In this document: in pieces, positions 7,643 through 16,867 of the stretch
Numbering within the stretch: position 1 is the first letter of the stretch
Layout of the letters: each line of letters starts with the position of its first letter
From: Planctomycetota bacterium
GTDB taxonomy: Bacteria > Planctomycetota > UBA1135 > JADKAF01
DNA: 64,000 nucleotides
NCBI GenBank assembly: GCA_016719295.1
Contig: JADKAF010000001.1
Coordinates: 2,046,001 to 2,110,000 of the forward strand
Reading direction: 5' to 3'
The notes under the pieces: generated by a model
The model's database searches: none
What the model was told of the DNA's origin: nothing
The model's input: the letters and a program-made list of their open reading frames with translations, nothing else
Made by a program: the position numbers and the translations under genes

Positions 7643-9048
7643 GTTCGCCCTCCGCGCGGCCGCTCCGGACCGCGATCTCGACCAGGGAATCGATCTCCGT
7701 CGCGCCGCGGCGGTCCGCCGCCCTCGCGGCGCATCGGTCCGCCTCCATCGCGACGCATCGGCCTGCGCTCGCGCCCTTCCCATGGGCGCAGCTCGCGATT
7801 CGCGGCTCCGCTGGACCACTTGGCCTGCGGGATCTTGCGCTCCTCTTCGGGGCGAGAGGCGAGCTTGCCGCGCTTGTTGGCGAGGAAGAGCCGCTTCAGC
7901 ACCAAGGTCGCGTAGGCGCCGCGCGGCAGCTCGAACTCGAGGCCGACCTTGAGCGCCCCGTCCTCGGATTCGTCGCGGCGCGGCCGCGCGATGCGCAGCT
8001 TCGCCGGCCGCAGCAGCAGCGCGCGCTCCTGGTACTTGAACTGGAAGCCCGCGAGATCCGGGCCTTCGAGCTCGCTCGGGCGCACGCGCTCTGCGCGCAG
8101 GACCTCGAGCAGCGCGGAGCGGATCGCGGGATCGCTCGGGCGATAGCGCGAGTCGAGCAGCGGCAGCGTCGTGCGTTCGAAGAGTGAGCGCTCCTCGTTC
8201 GAGAGCTCGCCCCAGACCGGGAGTGCCCCCATGTCGGTGTCGATGAAGAGCGTGTCCTCGCCGTGGCGCGCGCGCAGCCAGGCCGCCACCGTGCGGTTCC
8301 AGAGGAAGCTCTGATACGCGTAGAGGTGGATCAAGCGCTCGCGATGCGCGACGTGCCGGAACGCGCCGAGGAAATCCTGCGGCGCGCGCTCCAGATGCTC
8401 GAAGACTCCGAGGTAGCGCCCGAGGCGACGCGCGAGCGGCTTGCAGGCACTCCACTCGCCCCAGCGTCGCCGGAGCAACGCCTTCGCGGCGCCTTCCTGC
8501 TCGCCGTCGAAGCGCGAAGGAGAAGCGATCACGCGCTGGAGCGCCTCCTCCGCTCGACCGTCGAGGAGCGCGCGGACGATGAGCCCCTGCCCGTGGCGGA
8601 GGCAGCCGAAGCGCTGGTCGTCGAAGTAGTTGGGCAGGCCCTGCACCTCGACCTCGGCGAGGTTGCGATGGAAGCGCTCGAGGTCCAGATCCTTCAAGCC
8701 GCGCACGACGATCTCGAAGCGGTTCGCCGCGTTCCAGCTCGCATCCACGGGCGATTCGGAGCGCCCGAGCCAGCGCAGCTCGAAGCCGGGCTCGCGCAGC
8801 TCGAGGCGTCGCGAGGTGCGCACGGAGACGAGCTGCGTCGTGCGCCCTTGGCGATCCTTCAGCCCCGCGAACGAGACCTCCGAGGGGGAGACGTGCGCGG
8901 CCTCCGCGAGACGCGTCGCAGCCTCGAGCGTCGAGCGCTTCACCTTCGTGAGCTCGTAGATCGCGTACGGCCCGCTGTCGCCGATGCGCGCGCGGTCGTA
9001 GACCTCGCGCACGAGGAAGTCCCCGGGGCGGTACTTGAAGCGGATCAA
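7639..9048 (-). CDS. truD: tRNA pseudouridine(13) synthase TruD with Arg/Gly-rich tail
   Basis: TruD-family enzyme of 469 residues that converts U13 of certain tRNAs to pseudouridine. The signature FAGLKDRQGRTTQ contains the catalytic Asp, NYFDDQRFG follows, and the insertion domain ends near FQFKYQERALLLRPAK. The last 45 residues are a low-complexity Arg/Gly/Pro/Asp tail with repeats such as PMRRDGGG and PMRREGGG, unusual for TruD and resembling RGG RNA-binding tails. The TTG at 9048 is chosen as start because GGAGGGG precedes it and it overlaps the upstream stop as TTGA. An upstream start at 9108 would overlap the previous gene by 64 bases. Confidence 0.88.
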   Translation of the reverse strand: MIRFKYRPGDFLVREVYDRARIGDSGPYAIYELTKVKRSTLEAATRLAEAAHVSPSEVSFAGLKDRQGRTTQLVSVRTSRRLELREPGFELRWLGRSESPVDASWNAANRFEIVVRGLKDLDLERFHRNLAEVEVQGLPNYFDDQRFGCLRHGQGLIVRALLDGRAEEALQRVIASPSRFDGEQEGAAKALLRRRWGEWSACKPLARRLGRYLGVFEHLERAPQDFLGAFRHVAHRERLIHLYAYQSFLWNRTVAAWLRARHGEDTLFIDTDMGALPVWGELSNEERSLFERTTLPLLDSRYRPSDPAIRSALLEVLRAERVRPSELEGPDLAGFQFKYQERALLLRPAKLRIARPRRDESEDGALKVGLEFELPRGAYATLVLKRLFLANKRGKLASRPEEERKIPQAKWSSGAANRELRPWEGRERRPMRRDGGGPMRREGGGPPRRDGDRFPGRDRGPERPRGGRT

Positions 9049-10043
9049 CGTCCCCTCCAGCGCTGGAGCTGCGTCATCGTCGCGGCGAAGTCCTTCGGCG
9101 GAGCGCACTCGATCACGACTTCGCCCGCCGCCGGCGAGCGCAGCGCGAGACTCGCGGCATGCAGGGTGAGGCGCGCGATGAGCGGGCGCTCCTTGTGTCG
9201 CTTGGAGGATACGTAGCCGGGCTTGAACTCGGAGAGCAAGAGCTCCTCGCGCCGGCCGTAGAGCGGATCGACGAGCAACGGGAAACCGCGCGCCGCGAGG
9301 TGTACGCGGATCTGATGCGTGCGCCCCGTCTTCGGGAAGGCTCCGACGAGCGAGAAGCCGCGATAGGCTCGCGCGAGCTCGTAGCGCGTATGAGCGCGTT
9401 TACCCGTGCCGCTGCGATCCACGCGCATCTTGCCGTCCTTCTTCGCGTCGGGGCCGATCGGGAGATCGACCGTGCCGCCCTCCGGTGGGACCTCGCCCTC
9501 GACCAGCGCGAGATAGCGCTTCGAGACCGAGCCCTCCTCGAACTGCGAGCGCAGCGCGCGCTCGGCCTCCAAGTTCTTCGCGAAGCACAGGACCCCGGAC
9601 GTGCCCTTGTCGATGCGATGCACGACGCGCGGACGGAACGGCAGGCGCTCCCCAGCGGCGACGCCGCGCTCGAGATGGTCGAGCACCGCGCCGGCGATAT
9701 GCGCGCCTTCTCGATCCCAGCGCTCGGGCTCGACGGCGATGCCGGCGGGCTTGTCGATCACCCAGATCGCGTCGTCCTCGTAGAGGACGCGGATCTCGGG
9801 CAGCGCCGACGAGCGGATCTGCGGCCGCGCGACTTCCTCTTCGGGTAGATCGATGCCGATCAGGGCGTTCGAATGCAGGCGCGTCGAGGCCACGATCTCG
9901 GGCTGCCCGTCGATGCTGACCAGGCCCTCGCGGATCAGTCCGCGGAGATAGCCCTTCGTCCAGCGCGGGAACTGCGCCGCGAGGAATTCATCGAGGGGCA
10001 GCCCGCGATCTTCCACTTCCACGGGCAGGTACTCGACGGTCAT
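9045..10043 (-). CDS. RluA-family pseudouridine synthase with S4 domain
   Basis: A 332-residue RNA pseudouridine synthase of the RluA/RluD family. Residues about 15-75 form an S4 RNA-binding domain (LDEFLAAQFPRWTKGYLRGL). The catalytic motif is PRVVHRIDKGTSGVLCFAK with its Asp nucleophile, followed by GRTHQIRVHLAARGFPLLVD. The target could be 23S rRNA or tRNA and cannot be told from sequence alone. The ATG at 10043 is preferred over an in-frame TTG nine codons upstream. It overlaps truD, pairing two pseudouridine synthases in one transcript. Confidence 0.9.
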   Translation of the reverse strand: MTVEYLPVEVEDRGLPLDEFLAAQFPRWTKGYLRGLIREGLVSIDGQPEIVASTRLHSNALIGIDLPEEEVARPQIRSSALPEIRVLYEDDAIWVIDKPAGIAVEPERWDREGAHIAGAVLDHLERGVAAGERLPFRPRVVHRIDKGTSGVLCFAKNLEAERALRSQFEEGSVSKRYLALVEGEVPPEGGTVDLPIGPDAKKDGKMRVDRSGTGKRAHTRYELARAYRGFSLVGAFPKTGRTHQIRVHLAARGFPLLVDPLYGRREELLLSEFKPGYVSSKRHKERPLIARLTLHAASLALRSPAAGEVVIECAPPKDFAATMTQLQRWRGR

Positions 10044-10103
10044 CGCGGGTTCTCGGAGATGGTGCTGCAAACCTGCACTGTAGCATTCCGAGCCGCGCCC
10101 CGA

Positions 10104-12800
10104 CTACTCGCCGCGGAGCTGCGGAGCGGGCTCGAGCCGCGAGGCGCGCCATGCCGGCAAGAGGCCCGCGGCGAGGCCGAGCAACGCGCTGAGCAGCGCA
10201 GCGACGGCCATCCAAGTCCACGGCAACACGAAGGGCAGATCCAGCCCCGAGAGCGCGCGGAGACCGCGGATCACGAGCCAGAGCAGCGGCACGCCGAGCA
10301 GGACCCCGAAGATCCCGCCCAGCGCCCCCGTGGTCAGGGCTTCCAGCCCGAAGAGGACCCGCACCTGCCCCGGGGTGAAGCCCACGGCCTTCAGGATCGC
10401 GATCTCGCGGAGGCGCTCCAGCGCGGCGATCCAGAGCGAATGCAGCAGCCCGAGCCCGGCCAGGATCGCGACCAGCGCGAGGATCACATCGAAGAGGAAG
10501 AAGTCGCGATCGATGTCGGCGAGCTCGAACGCGAGCTTCTCCTCGCCGGTCTTCCAGCGCACGCCGAAGCGCGCGCCGAGCTCGCTCTCGAGGCGCTGCA
10601 CGACGGCGGCGGCCTCGGCGCCCGAGCGCAGCTTCAGCGTGAACGCCGAGATCTGCTCCGGATCCATGCATTGGAAGAGCCGGAAGAACTCCGGCGCGAT
10701 CACTCCGAAGCTGCGCTCGGTCTGGAAGATCCCGTAATCGTCGCAGACGCCCAGCACGCGCACCTCGATGGCGCCGCTGCGCGTGCGCGCGGGCAGCGCG
10801 ATCGTGCCGCGCCGCAGCAGCTCGGGCTCGAAGGCCGCGAGGCGCCGCGAGATGAGCAGCCCTGGCTGCCGCGGATCGGCGAAGCGCTCGCGCAGGTCGG
10901 CTCGCTCGGCGAGCAACCCCCAGCGCGCCTGCTCGGGGGGGAGCGCGCGGATCGGGAACGGCGCATCGAGTCGCAGCGAAGCGAGCTCGTAACCCACGAC
11001 CTCCGGCTGCGCCGCGCACCACGTGCGCAGCCACTCGCCCTCCAGCGGGCGATCGCGGAAGTCGGCGATCGACCGCGGATCCTGCTCATCGCGCGGCACG
11101 AGCGTGACGAAGAGCTTGGCGCGCAGCGCCGCGTCCGCGAACGCGCGCACCTCTCCGCGGAGGCTGTCGGTCATCCCGCGCAGCGCGACGAGCGCGGCGG
11201 CCACCAGCGCGAGCCCGCCGACTCCGACGACGACGCGTCCGAAGAGCCCGGACATGCTCCGGCTCACCAGCTCGGCCTCGAGGGGCAGGATGCGCCGAGC
11301 GGGCCAGAGCGCCAGCCGGATCAAGGCGCCGAGCAGCCCAGGCGCCAAGTGCAGCGAGGCGAGGATCAGCGCGAAGGCTGCGAGCCCGCCGAGGAAGACG
11401 ACGAGCACGCGCTCGGCATCGCGCCCGATCACCTCGATGGTGAAGAAGTAGACCAGCGGGATGCAGACCAGCAGCACCGCCGCGAAGAAGAGATCGACGC
11501 GCTCGAAGACGCCGCGGCCCGCGGGCAGATCGCGGGTGCGCAGGATGAGATCCGGGCTCCAGCTCCTCGAGCGCCAGAGCGGATGCGCGGCTCCGGCCAG
11601 CGCGAGCGCGAAACCGAGCAGCGCGAGCGTCAGCACCTGCCGCCACGGCACGACGAAGAGCTGCACGCCGCCCTCGACGACGCCGAGGGTCGTGAGACCC
11701 GAGACGAGCAGCCCCTTCGCGAGCAGCAGCCCGAGCAGCGCGCCGAGCGCCGCGCCGACGCCGGCGATCAGCGTCGCCTCGAGCAGGAACAGCCGCGCGA
11801 TCGCGCCGCGCGTCAACCCGAGCGCGATCAGGATCGCGATCGTGCGCATGCGCTGCAGCAGCGCGATCGAGAGCGCGTGGAAGATGACGAAGAGGCCGAG
11901 CACGAGCGCAAGCACGCCGGCGACGCGGACCCCGTTGCGGAAAGCGCGCTCATCGGGCTCTTCGCCGATGGCCGCCGTCACCGCGGAGTCGACGGCGGCA
12001 TTCGGCAACGCGGCGCGCACGGCGGCTCGCAGCTCCGCCAGATCGACGCCGGCGCGGCGCTGGATCCAGATCACGCGATCCAGCGCGGGCACTCCGCGCA
12101 CCCGCGCGGCCTCTTCGAGCGGAGCGATGGCGACGCGTCCCGCGGCGCGCGCGCCGAGGCGGAAACGCCGGAGCAAGCCCGCGATCTCGAACACCACCGC
12201 GGGCGGCCGCGCTCGCGCTACGGCGGCCCCCGCCGACCGTTCCTCGACCCAACGGCCGTCCTCGCAGCGCCGCACGGGATCCAGCGAGACCGGCGGCGCC
12301 TCGAGCTCCAGCACGGTGCCGAGCCCCCACCCGCGCTCGCGCGCGAGCTCTTCGCTGACGAGCAGCGGCGGCAGCGCGCGCGGCGGCGCGCTCCACGTCT
12401 CGCCCCAAGAGCCCCCCGCCGAGAGATCGAACGCGCCGAAGGCCTCCACCGCGCCGCTGATGCCGATCAGCTCGAGCGCCGCCTTCGGTCCGGAGGCACC
12501 GGCAGCTCGCGCTTCGGCTTGGGTGAACCCGGCCGTGCCCACGCGCGCGACGCCGGGCAGCGCGACCAGCGCGGCGCGCGACTCGGGATCGGGCTTCCCC
12601 GCCGTCGCGCTGAGCGTCGCCTGCAGATCGGCACGCACCTCGTCGCCCGCGCGCGCTTCCAGGCGCGCCGCGACGGTGTTTGCGTCGAGGGTGAAGATCG
12701 CGACCACCGTCGCGACTCCGAGAGCGATGCCGAGCACCGCGAGGAGAACGCGCAGAGGTTGAGCGCGCAGATAGGCGCCGACCAAGCGGAGAGCGAGCAT
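10104..12800 (-). CDS. FtsX-like ABC transporter permease, duplicated 10-TM type
   Basis: An 898-residue inner-membrane permease of the MacB/FtsX superfamily with two FtsX units. An N-terminal helix (LLAVLGIALGVATVVAIFTL) is followed by a periplasmic domain of about 270 residues, then helices near 300, 360 and 410, a second first-helix near 450-500, another periplasmic domain, and three final helices (about 780, 835 and 870). This 10-TM layout resembles YbbP-type systems that move lipids or lipoproteins rather than small substrates. The start has AGGAG twelve bases upstream. It follows the ATPase gene by 13 bases and must form one transporter with it. Substrate unknown. Confidence 0.88.
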   Translation of the reverse strand: MLALRLVGAYLRAQPLRVLLAVLGIALGVATVVAIFTLDANTVAARLEARAGDEVRADLQATLSATAGKPDPESRAALVALPGVARVGTAGFTQAEARAAGASGPKAALELIGISGAVEAFGAFDLSAGGSWGETWSAPPRALPPLLVSEELARERGWGLGTVLELEAPPVSLDPVRRCEDGRWVEERSAGAAVARARPPAVVFEIAGLLRRFRLGARAAGRVAIAPLEEAARVRGVPALDRVIWIQRRAGVDLAELRAAVRAALPNAAVDSAVTAAIGEEPDERAFRNGVRVAGVLALVLGLFVIFHALSIALLQRMRTIAILIALGLTRGAIARLFLLEATLIAGVGAALGALLGLLLAKGLLVSGLTTLGVVEGGVQLFVVPWRQVLTLALLGFALALAGAAHPLWRSRSWSPDLILRTRDLPAGRGVFERVDLFFAAVLLVCIPLVYFFTIEVIGRDAERVLVVFLGGLAAFALILASLHLAPGLLGALIRLALWPARRILPLEAELVSRSMSGLFGRVVVGVGGLALVAAALVALRGMTDSLRGEVRAFADAALRAKLFVTLVPRDEQDPRSIADFRDRPLEGEWLRTWCAAQPEVVGYELASLRLDAPFPIRALPPEQARWGLLAERADLRERFADPRQPGLLISRRLAAFEPELLRRGTIALPARTRSGAIEVRVLGVCDDYGIFQTERSFGVIAPEFFRLFQCMDPEQISAFTLKLRSGAEAAAVVQRLESELGARFGVRWKTGEEKLAFELADIDRDFFLFDVILALVAILAGLGLLHSLWIAALERLREIAILKAVGFTPGQVRVLFGLEALTTGALGGIFGVLLGVPLLWLVIRGLRALSGLDLPFVLPWTWMAVAALLSALLGLAAGLLPAWRASRLEPAPQLRGE

Positions 12801-12813
12801 GGTTCGGCGCTCC

Positions 12814-13569
12814 TCAGATCTTCAGATCGCGGAGGCAGGCGTGGATCTTCGCCGCATCGACGTCCGCGCCGGTGAGGCGCGGCTCGGCGAGCAGCGCGCC
12901 ATCGACGAGGAAGCGGACCTCGTCCGCATAGGCCGCGTCGCGCGGGTTGTGGGTGACGAGCACGATGCTCTGGCCATGCTCGGCGTGGAGTCGCCGCAGC
13001 CAGCGCAGCACCTCTTCTCCCTGGCCTGTCGCGAGATTGCCGGTGGGCTCGTCGGCGAGCAGGAGCTTCGGCTCTCCGATCACGGCGCGCGCCACGCCGA
13101 CGCGCTGCATCTCGCCGCCGCTGAGCTGCGGCGGCAGCAGGTCGGCCTGGGCGACGAGCCCGAACTGTGCGAGGAGCGCATCGACGCGCTCGACGACGCT
13201 GCGACCGCTCTGGCCCCGGATGCGCAGCGGCAGCGCCACGTTCTCGCGCACGCTCAGGTTCGGCACGAGGTGGAAGAACTGGAACACGAAGCCCACGGCT
13301 TCGCGCCGCAAGAGCGCTCGCTTCCGCTCGCCGAGCCCGGCCAAGTCCTTCCCGTCGATCTCCACCGCGCCGGCCGATGGCGTCTCGAGGCCGCCGAGCA
13401 GGTGGAGCAGCGTCGTCTTGCCCGAGCCCGAAGGGCCCATGATGGCGAGGAAGCGACCGCGCGGGAGCTCGAAGGAGATGTCCTTCAGGATCGCGACCTC
13501 ACGGCTGCGCTCGCGCTGGAACTTGTACAGTCCGCGCACGCGCAGCGCGGGAGCTTCTTGATCGCTCAT
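12814..13569 (-). CDS. LolD/MacB-type ABC transporter ATP-binding protein
   Basis: A 251-residue ATPase. Walker A is GPSGSGKTT, the Q-loop region is VGFVFQFFHLVPNLSVREN, the signature is LSGGE, Walker B is LLLADEPTGNLA, and the H-loop is VTHNPRDAAYADEV. The FQ.FHLVP and PTGNLD-like sequences are those of the LolD/FtsE/MacB branch, in agreement with the FtsX-like permease immediately downstream. ATG overlaps the hpt stop as ATGA. One oddity is NLATGQGEEV in place of the usual NLDSxxG, which loses the common D-loop-proximal Asp. Confidence 0.92.
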   Translation of the reverse strand: MSDQEAPALRVRGLYKFQRERSREVAILKDISFELPRGRFLAIMGPSGSGKTTLLHLLGGLETPSAGAVEIDGKDLAGLGERKRALLRREAVGFVFQFFHLVPNLSVRENVALPLRIRGQSGRSVVERVDALLAQFGLVAQADLLPPQLSGGEMQRVGVARAVIGEPKLLLADEPTGNLATGQGEEVLRWLRRLHAEHGQSIVLVTHNPRDAAYADEVRFLVDGALLAEPRLTGADVDAAKIHACLRDLKI

Positions 13570-14126
13570 GCAGGGTTCTCGGACGTGCCCCCGTAGACCT
13601 CGGGGCGCAGCGAAGCGATGTAGGGCAGGTTGCGGTAGCGGCCGGCGTAGTCGAGCCCGTAGCCGACGACGAACACGTCCTCCACTTCGAAGCAGCGGAA
13701 GTCGGCTTGCAGATCGACGGCGCGCCGTGCGGCCTTGTCGAGGAAGACGCAGGTCTTCACGGCATCCACGCCCATCTCGAGCAGACGATCCTTCACGGCT
13801 TTCAGCGTACGCCCCGTGTCGAGGATGTCGTCGACGAGGAGGATCGATCGGCCGGCGAGACGGAGGTCGTCCGAGAAGAAGCGCAGGCTGACGGTGCCGC
13901 GCGATTCCGTGCCGTCTCCATAGGAGCTGGCGGCGAGAAACTCGAGCGACAGCGGCAGAGGAAGCAAGCGGATCAGATCGGACGCGAAAACGCAGGAGCC
14001 TTTCAGCACCGCCACGACCAGCAGATCGCGCCCCTTGAAGGATTTCACCAGCTCGGCCGCGAGACGGCGCAGCTCACGGCGGATCGTCTCCTCGTCGATC
14101 AGGATGCGGTCGATGTCCTCGAGCAT
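13566..14126 (-). CDS. hpt: Hypoxanthine-guanine phosphoribosyltransferase
   Basis: A 186-residue purine phosphoribosyltransferase that salvages hypoxanthine and guanine with PRPP. Seen are VVAVLKGSCVFASDLIR, the flexible loop SSYGDGTESRGTV, the PRPP-binding motif ILLVDDILDTGRTLKAV, the purine-binding DKAARRAVDLQADF and the C-terminal VVGYGLDYAGRYRNLPYIA. ATG at 14126 has AGGTGGA upstream. An in-frame ATG ten codons earlier is less likely. It is first in a coupled trio with the ABC ATPase and permease, an association with no obvious metabolic logic. It diverges from the histidine kinase gene. Confidence 0.93.
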   Translation of the reverse strand: MLEDIDRILIDEETIRRELRRLAAELVKSFKGRDLLVVAVLKGSCVFASDLIRLLPLPLSLEFLAASSYGDGTESRGTVSLRFFSDDLRLAGRSILLVDDILDTGRTLKAVKDRLLEMGVDAVKTCVFLDKAARRAVDLQADFRCFEVEDVFVVGYGLDYAGRYRNLPYIASLRPEVYGGTSENPA

Positions 14127-14229
14127 GGATTCCACCTGCGGCGCGGGGGGGCGCATGCTACGGAGCGCGTGCGACGAGTTCCACGACGACGCGGCACGGC
14201 GGGTTGTGGAAGGCGGCGCTGCAACCGCT

Positions 14230-15297
14230 ATGCTGCGCGCGGATCCAGCGAGTTCTCTCGTGCGCACCCTGCCTCTCATCCTCGGTCGGCCTTCCGCGGA
14301 GTGCGCGCCGCTGCTCGCGCGCCTCCAGGCGCTGTGCCAGCCCCTCGTGCCCTCGGTCCGACCTCCGGAAGAGCTCCAGCGCATCCACCTGCCGGGGCCC
14401 GACACGGTCGTCCTCCTGCTCGGCCTCGACGCCGCGGAGATCGTGCGCTGCCTCGGCCGTCTCGGGAGCAGCGGTGGTCCGCGGCGCATCCTCGTCCATT
14501 GCGACCAACGCGAGCGCACCGTCCTCGCGGCGGCCGCTCGCGCCGGCGCGAGCCTCTTCTCGCTGGCCGAGCTGATCGCGCTCGAGAGCTCGATCCTCGC
14601 TCCAAGCGACGCGAGCGGAGGCGTGCCGGCCGATGCGTCGATCCACCGGCTCCTGCGCGACTACAACCACTTCCTGCGCAATCGCCTCAGCACGCTGGAG
14701 CAGATCGTGGCGCTGCTCGCCGATCAGCTCGAGCGCGATCCCTCGGCGCGCACCTGGGTGCGGCGCCTCGAGCGCGAGATGAAGCGCATCGAGAGCACGA
14801 CGGAGCGCCTCCTCGAGCTCTCGAGCCCCTTGCCCACCGAAGTGGAGGCCATCGATCCGCTGGAGGTCTTCCAGCACGTCGCGGAAACGACGCGGCGCAG
14901 ATCGAGCGCGCCGATCGAGTTCCGCTTCGAGCCAGCGGAGCGTCCTCTGCCGCGCGTGCGCGGACAGCGCGAGCTCGCCGCGGCTGTCGCCACCGAAGTC
15001 CTGCAGAACGCGGCGGCACACGCGCTGCGGAGCAGCGCTCCAGCGGTGGTTCGGACCCTCTTCACTCCCGTCGAGGGCGGGGTCGAAGTGCGTGTATTGC
15101 ACTCCGGCGAGGGCATCCCGGCAGCGGATGCCGAGCGCGCGCTCGCGCCCTTCTTCACCACCGAGGATCAGGGCAGCGGACTGGGGCTGACGATCGCCCG
15201 GCGCTTCCTCGATCACATGGGCGGTGCCATCGCCCTCGAAGCCCACGAGGAGCGCGGCCATTTCCCGGTCTTGCGCTTCGCACGCGCGGACGGCTGA
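14230..15297 (+). CDS. Orphan sensor histidine kinase with receiver-like N-terminus
   Basis: A 355-residue soluble histidine kinase. The first 125 residues look like an alpha/beta receiver-type fold (DTVVLLLGLDAAEIVRCL, RRILVHCDQRER) but lack a clear phosphoacceptor Asp, so it may be a pseudo-receiver. A HisKA-like helix follows, with the candidate phosphorylated His in RDYNHFLRNRLSTLEQIVAL. The ATPase domain has a weak N box (LQNAAAHAL), G1 as SGEGIPAADAERAL, FFTTEDQGSG and GLGLTIARRFLDHMGG. No transmembrane segment is visible and no response regulator is adjacent. It could signal to a distant regulator such as the receiver-only protein at 36948-37343, but that is speculation. Confidence 0.8.
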   Translation: MLRADPASSLVRTLPLILGRPSAECAPLLARLQALCQPLVPSVRPPEELQRIHLPGPDTVVLLLGLDAAEIVRCLGRLGSSGGPRRILVHCDQRERTVLAAAARAGASLFSLAELIALESSILAPSDASGGVPADASIHRLLRDYNHFLRNRLSTLEQIVALLADQLERDPSARTWVRRLEREMKRIESTTERLLELSSPLPTEVEAIDPLEVFQHVAETTRRRSSAPIEFRFEPAERPLPRVRGQRELAAAVATEVLQNAAAHALRSSAPAVVRTLFTPVEGGVEVRVLHSGEGIPAADAERALAPFFTTEDQGSGLGLTIARRFLDHMGGAIALEAHEERGHFPVLRFARADG

Positions 15298-15401
15298 ACG
15301 GGATCGAGGAAGGAGGCGCGCAGGCGCGCTCCTCGGCGGCGAGGATCGCGCCGCGCTCCCGGGCGGCTTCAGGCTCGGGCGTAGAAAGCTTCCGCGACAA
15401 A

Positions 15402-15445
15402 ATGCGAGCGGCGGGGAACGCGCTCGCGTTCCCCGCCGCTCGCAT
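15402..15445. terminator. Perfect 21-bp inverted repeat between convergent genes
   Basis: Two perfectly complementary 21-base arms (15402-15422 and 15425-15445) separated by two bases. It lies between the convergent histidine kinase and lipoprotein genes. On the minus strand the hairpin is followed by TTTTG, consistent with a weak intrinsic terminator for the lipoprotein gene. The plus side has no T-run. Confidence 0.6.
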
Positions 15446-15491
15446 GGATGCACCGTCGAGCGGAGCGCTCAAGGCATCCGTTCTCGAGAAC

Positions 15492-16355
15492 TCAGTGCAT
15501 CGACTCGTGCGAAGTCGAGAGCTCGGACTCGGTCGCATGACCTTCGGCGCGCTTCGGCGGCAGGCTGCGGCCGGTGCGCTCGAGGAACGGCGTCGAGGGC
15601 TGGTAGACCTGGCCCGAGAGCGTGCCGAGGTCCTTGCGGATGCGGCTCAGCTCGTTGTCGTCGGAGAGATCGATCTCCGGCGGATCGAGGTCGTAGATCG
15701 CGCTGAACGGCCAGAGCACGAGGGTGTAGGCGAAGCCGCCCACCGAGGCGAAGAGGTCGACGACTTCCTTCGGGCTCACGTCGACGCTCGCGCCGACGTA
15801 GGCGACGTGCAGACGCGCACCGAAGTCGAGGGTCTCGCCATCGACGTTGTTCTTGTCGAGCTCGAAGCCGTTGTACGAATAGCCGCGCTCGAAGAGGAGG
15901 CGGTTGCCGTACACGGGCTCCTTGGTCTTGTTCTTCCAGTAGAACGGACCGACGCCGTACTCGTAGCCGCGCTCGGCCCAAGTACCCGAGGCGCGCTGAT
16001 CCCAGCCGACGCGCAGACCGTCGAACCAGCCGAGGCCGGCGTTCGCGAGCCGCGTGAAGTGCACGTTGGCGATCATGCCATCGCCCCAGCTCGTGTCGAC
16101 GGAGACGATATCCAGCAGGTCCCAGCACACGTCCTTGCAGGAGACGTAGAGCCGGTCCGTGTACGACCAGTCGCGCTTCACATCGGCGACGGTCTGGTAC
16201 TGCTGCGAGAGCTCGACCTGGTCGTAGTCGTAGACGCGGCACCCGCCCAGCAGAGCCGCAGCGGAGAGAGCGGCGCTACAGGCCAGGAGACCCGGAGACA
16301 GGAAACTCAGCAGGGAACGCTGGGCACCCATCGGGGCGAGCCAGAACTTCTTCAT
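15492..16355 (-). CDS. Predicted lipoprotein of unknown function
   Basis: A 287-residue secreted lipoprotein with a positively charged start, a hydrophobic core (LLACSAALSAAALLGGC) and a lipobox LLGGC, so it should be lipid-anchored at about Cys39. The mature part is rich in Tyr, Trp and Asp and contains a paired VSCKDVCWDLLDIV segment and later hydrophobic strands (FASVGGFAYTLVLWPFSAIY). The C-terminus is charged and probably disordered. No family is recognised. The divergent neighbour at 16868 is also a lipoprotein of similar amino-acid character with a comparable ILVxxPxxLPGSxLxD-like strand, so the two may be related envelope proteins. Confidence 0.78.
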   Translation of the reverse strand: MKKFWLAPMGAQRSLLSFLSPGLLACSAALSAAALLGGCRVYDYDQVELSQQYQTVADVKRDWSYTDRLYVSCKDVCWDLLDIVSVDTSWGDGMIANVHFTRLANAGLGWFDGLRVGWDQRASGTWAERGYEYGVGPFYWKNKTKEPVYGNRLLFERGYSYNGFELDKNNVDGETLDFGARLHVAYVGASVDVSPKEVVDLFASVGGFAYTLVLWPFSAIYDLDPPEIDLSDDNELSRIRKDLGTLSGQVYQPSTPFLERTGRSLPPKRAEGHATESELSTSHESMH

Positions 16356-16867
16356 CTCGATCCTCGTGTGTCGACGGGACGGCGCGGCGGAGCCTCCGAG
16401 GCCGACGGGCCCGCAAGGCTGTGCCGCGCAACAAGACGTGCTGCGCGAGCGACCTCGGGCACGACCGGCCCGCGCGCTCGACTGCGATCGAGCGCGAGAG
16501 AGAAGAGCCTGGGCCCTCGACGTGCGAGCTGCGGCGCCATCGCCGCTCGCTCGAGTGCCGAGAGCCCGCTGCTCCGTCTCTGGCGCTGGCGGGCGCGCGG
16601 GGGGCGGCAGGGGTGCCTGAAGTGGGCGGTATCTTAGGAACGGCCTCGGGGCTGCCTACAGTTTTTTGCGAAGATCGCCGCGACCGAGGAGCCCGCGCCG
16701 GATCGGCCTTCCTGGTTGTAGAAATCGTCCGGAGGGCCCGCTACGATGCGCTCGCCCTGCCCCCGCCGCAGGGATGACCTCACCGCCGAGCACCGTCGCA
16801 CGCGCAGCGCATCCCTTCGCGCGGACGCGCGCGGCGCCTGACTCGAGCAGCACTCTGGAGCGAACCC
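16356..16867. other. 512-bp divergent intergenic region
   Basis: No convincing gene is visible between the two divergent lipoprotein genes. It must hold both promoters. The only A/T-rich patch is around 16656-16680, with a run of six T. No repeat or RNA motif was recognised. Confidence 0.5.

Noticed and set aside
9873..12875. Long plus-strand open frame opposite the ABC permease
   Set aside because: Composition is Arg/Glu/Gln low-complexity and shows no domain. The minus-strand permease is clear.
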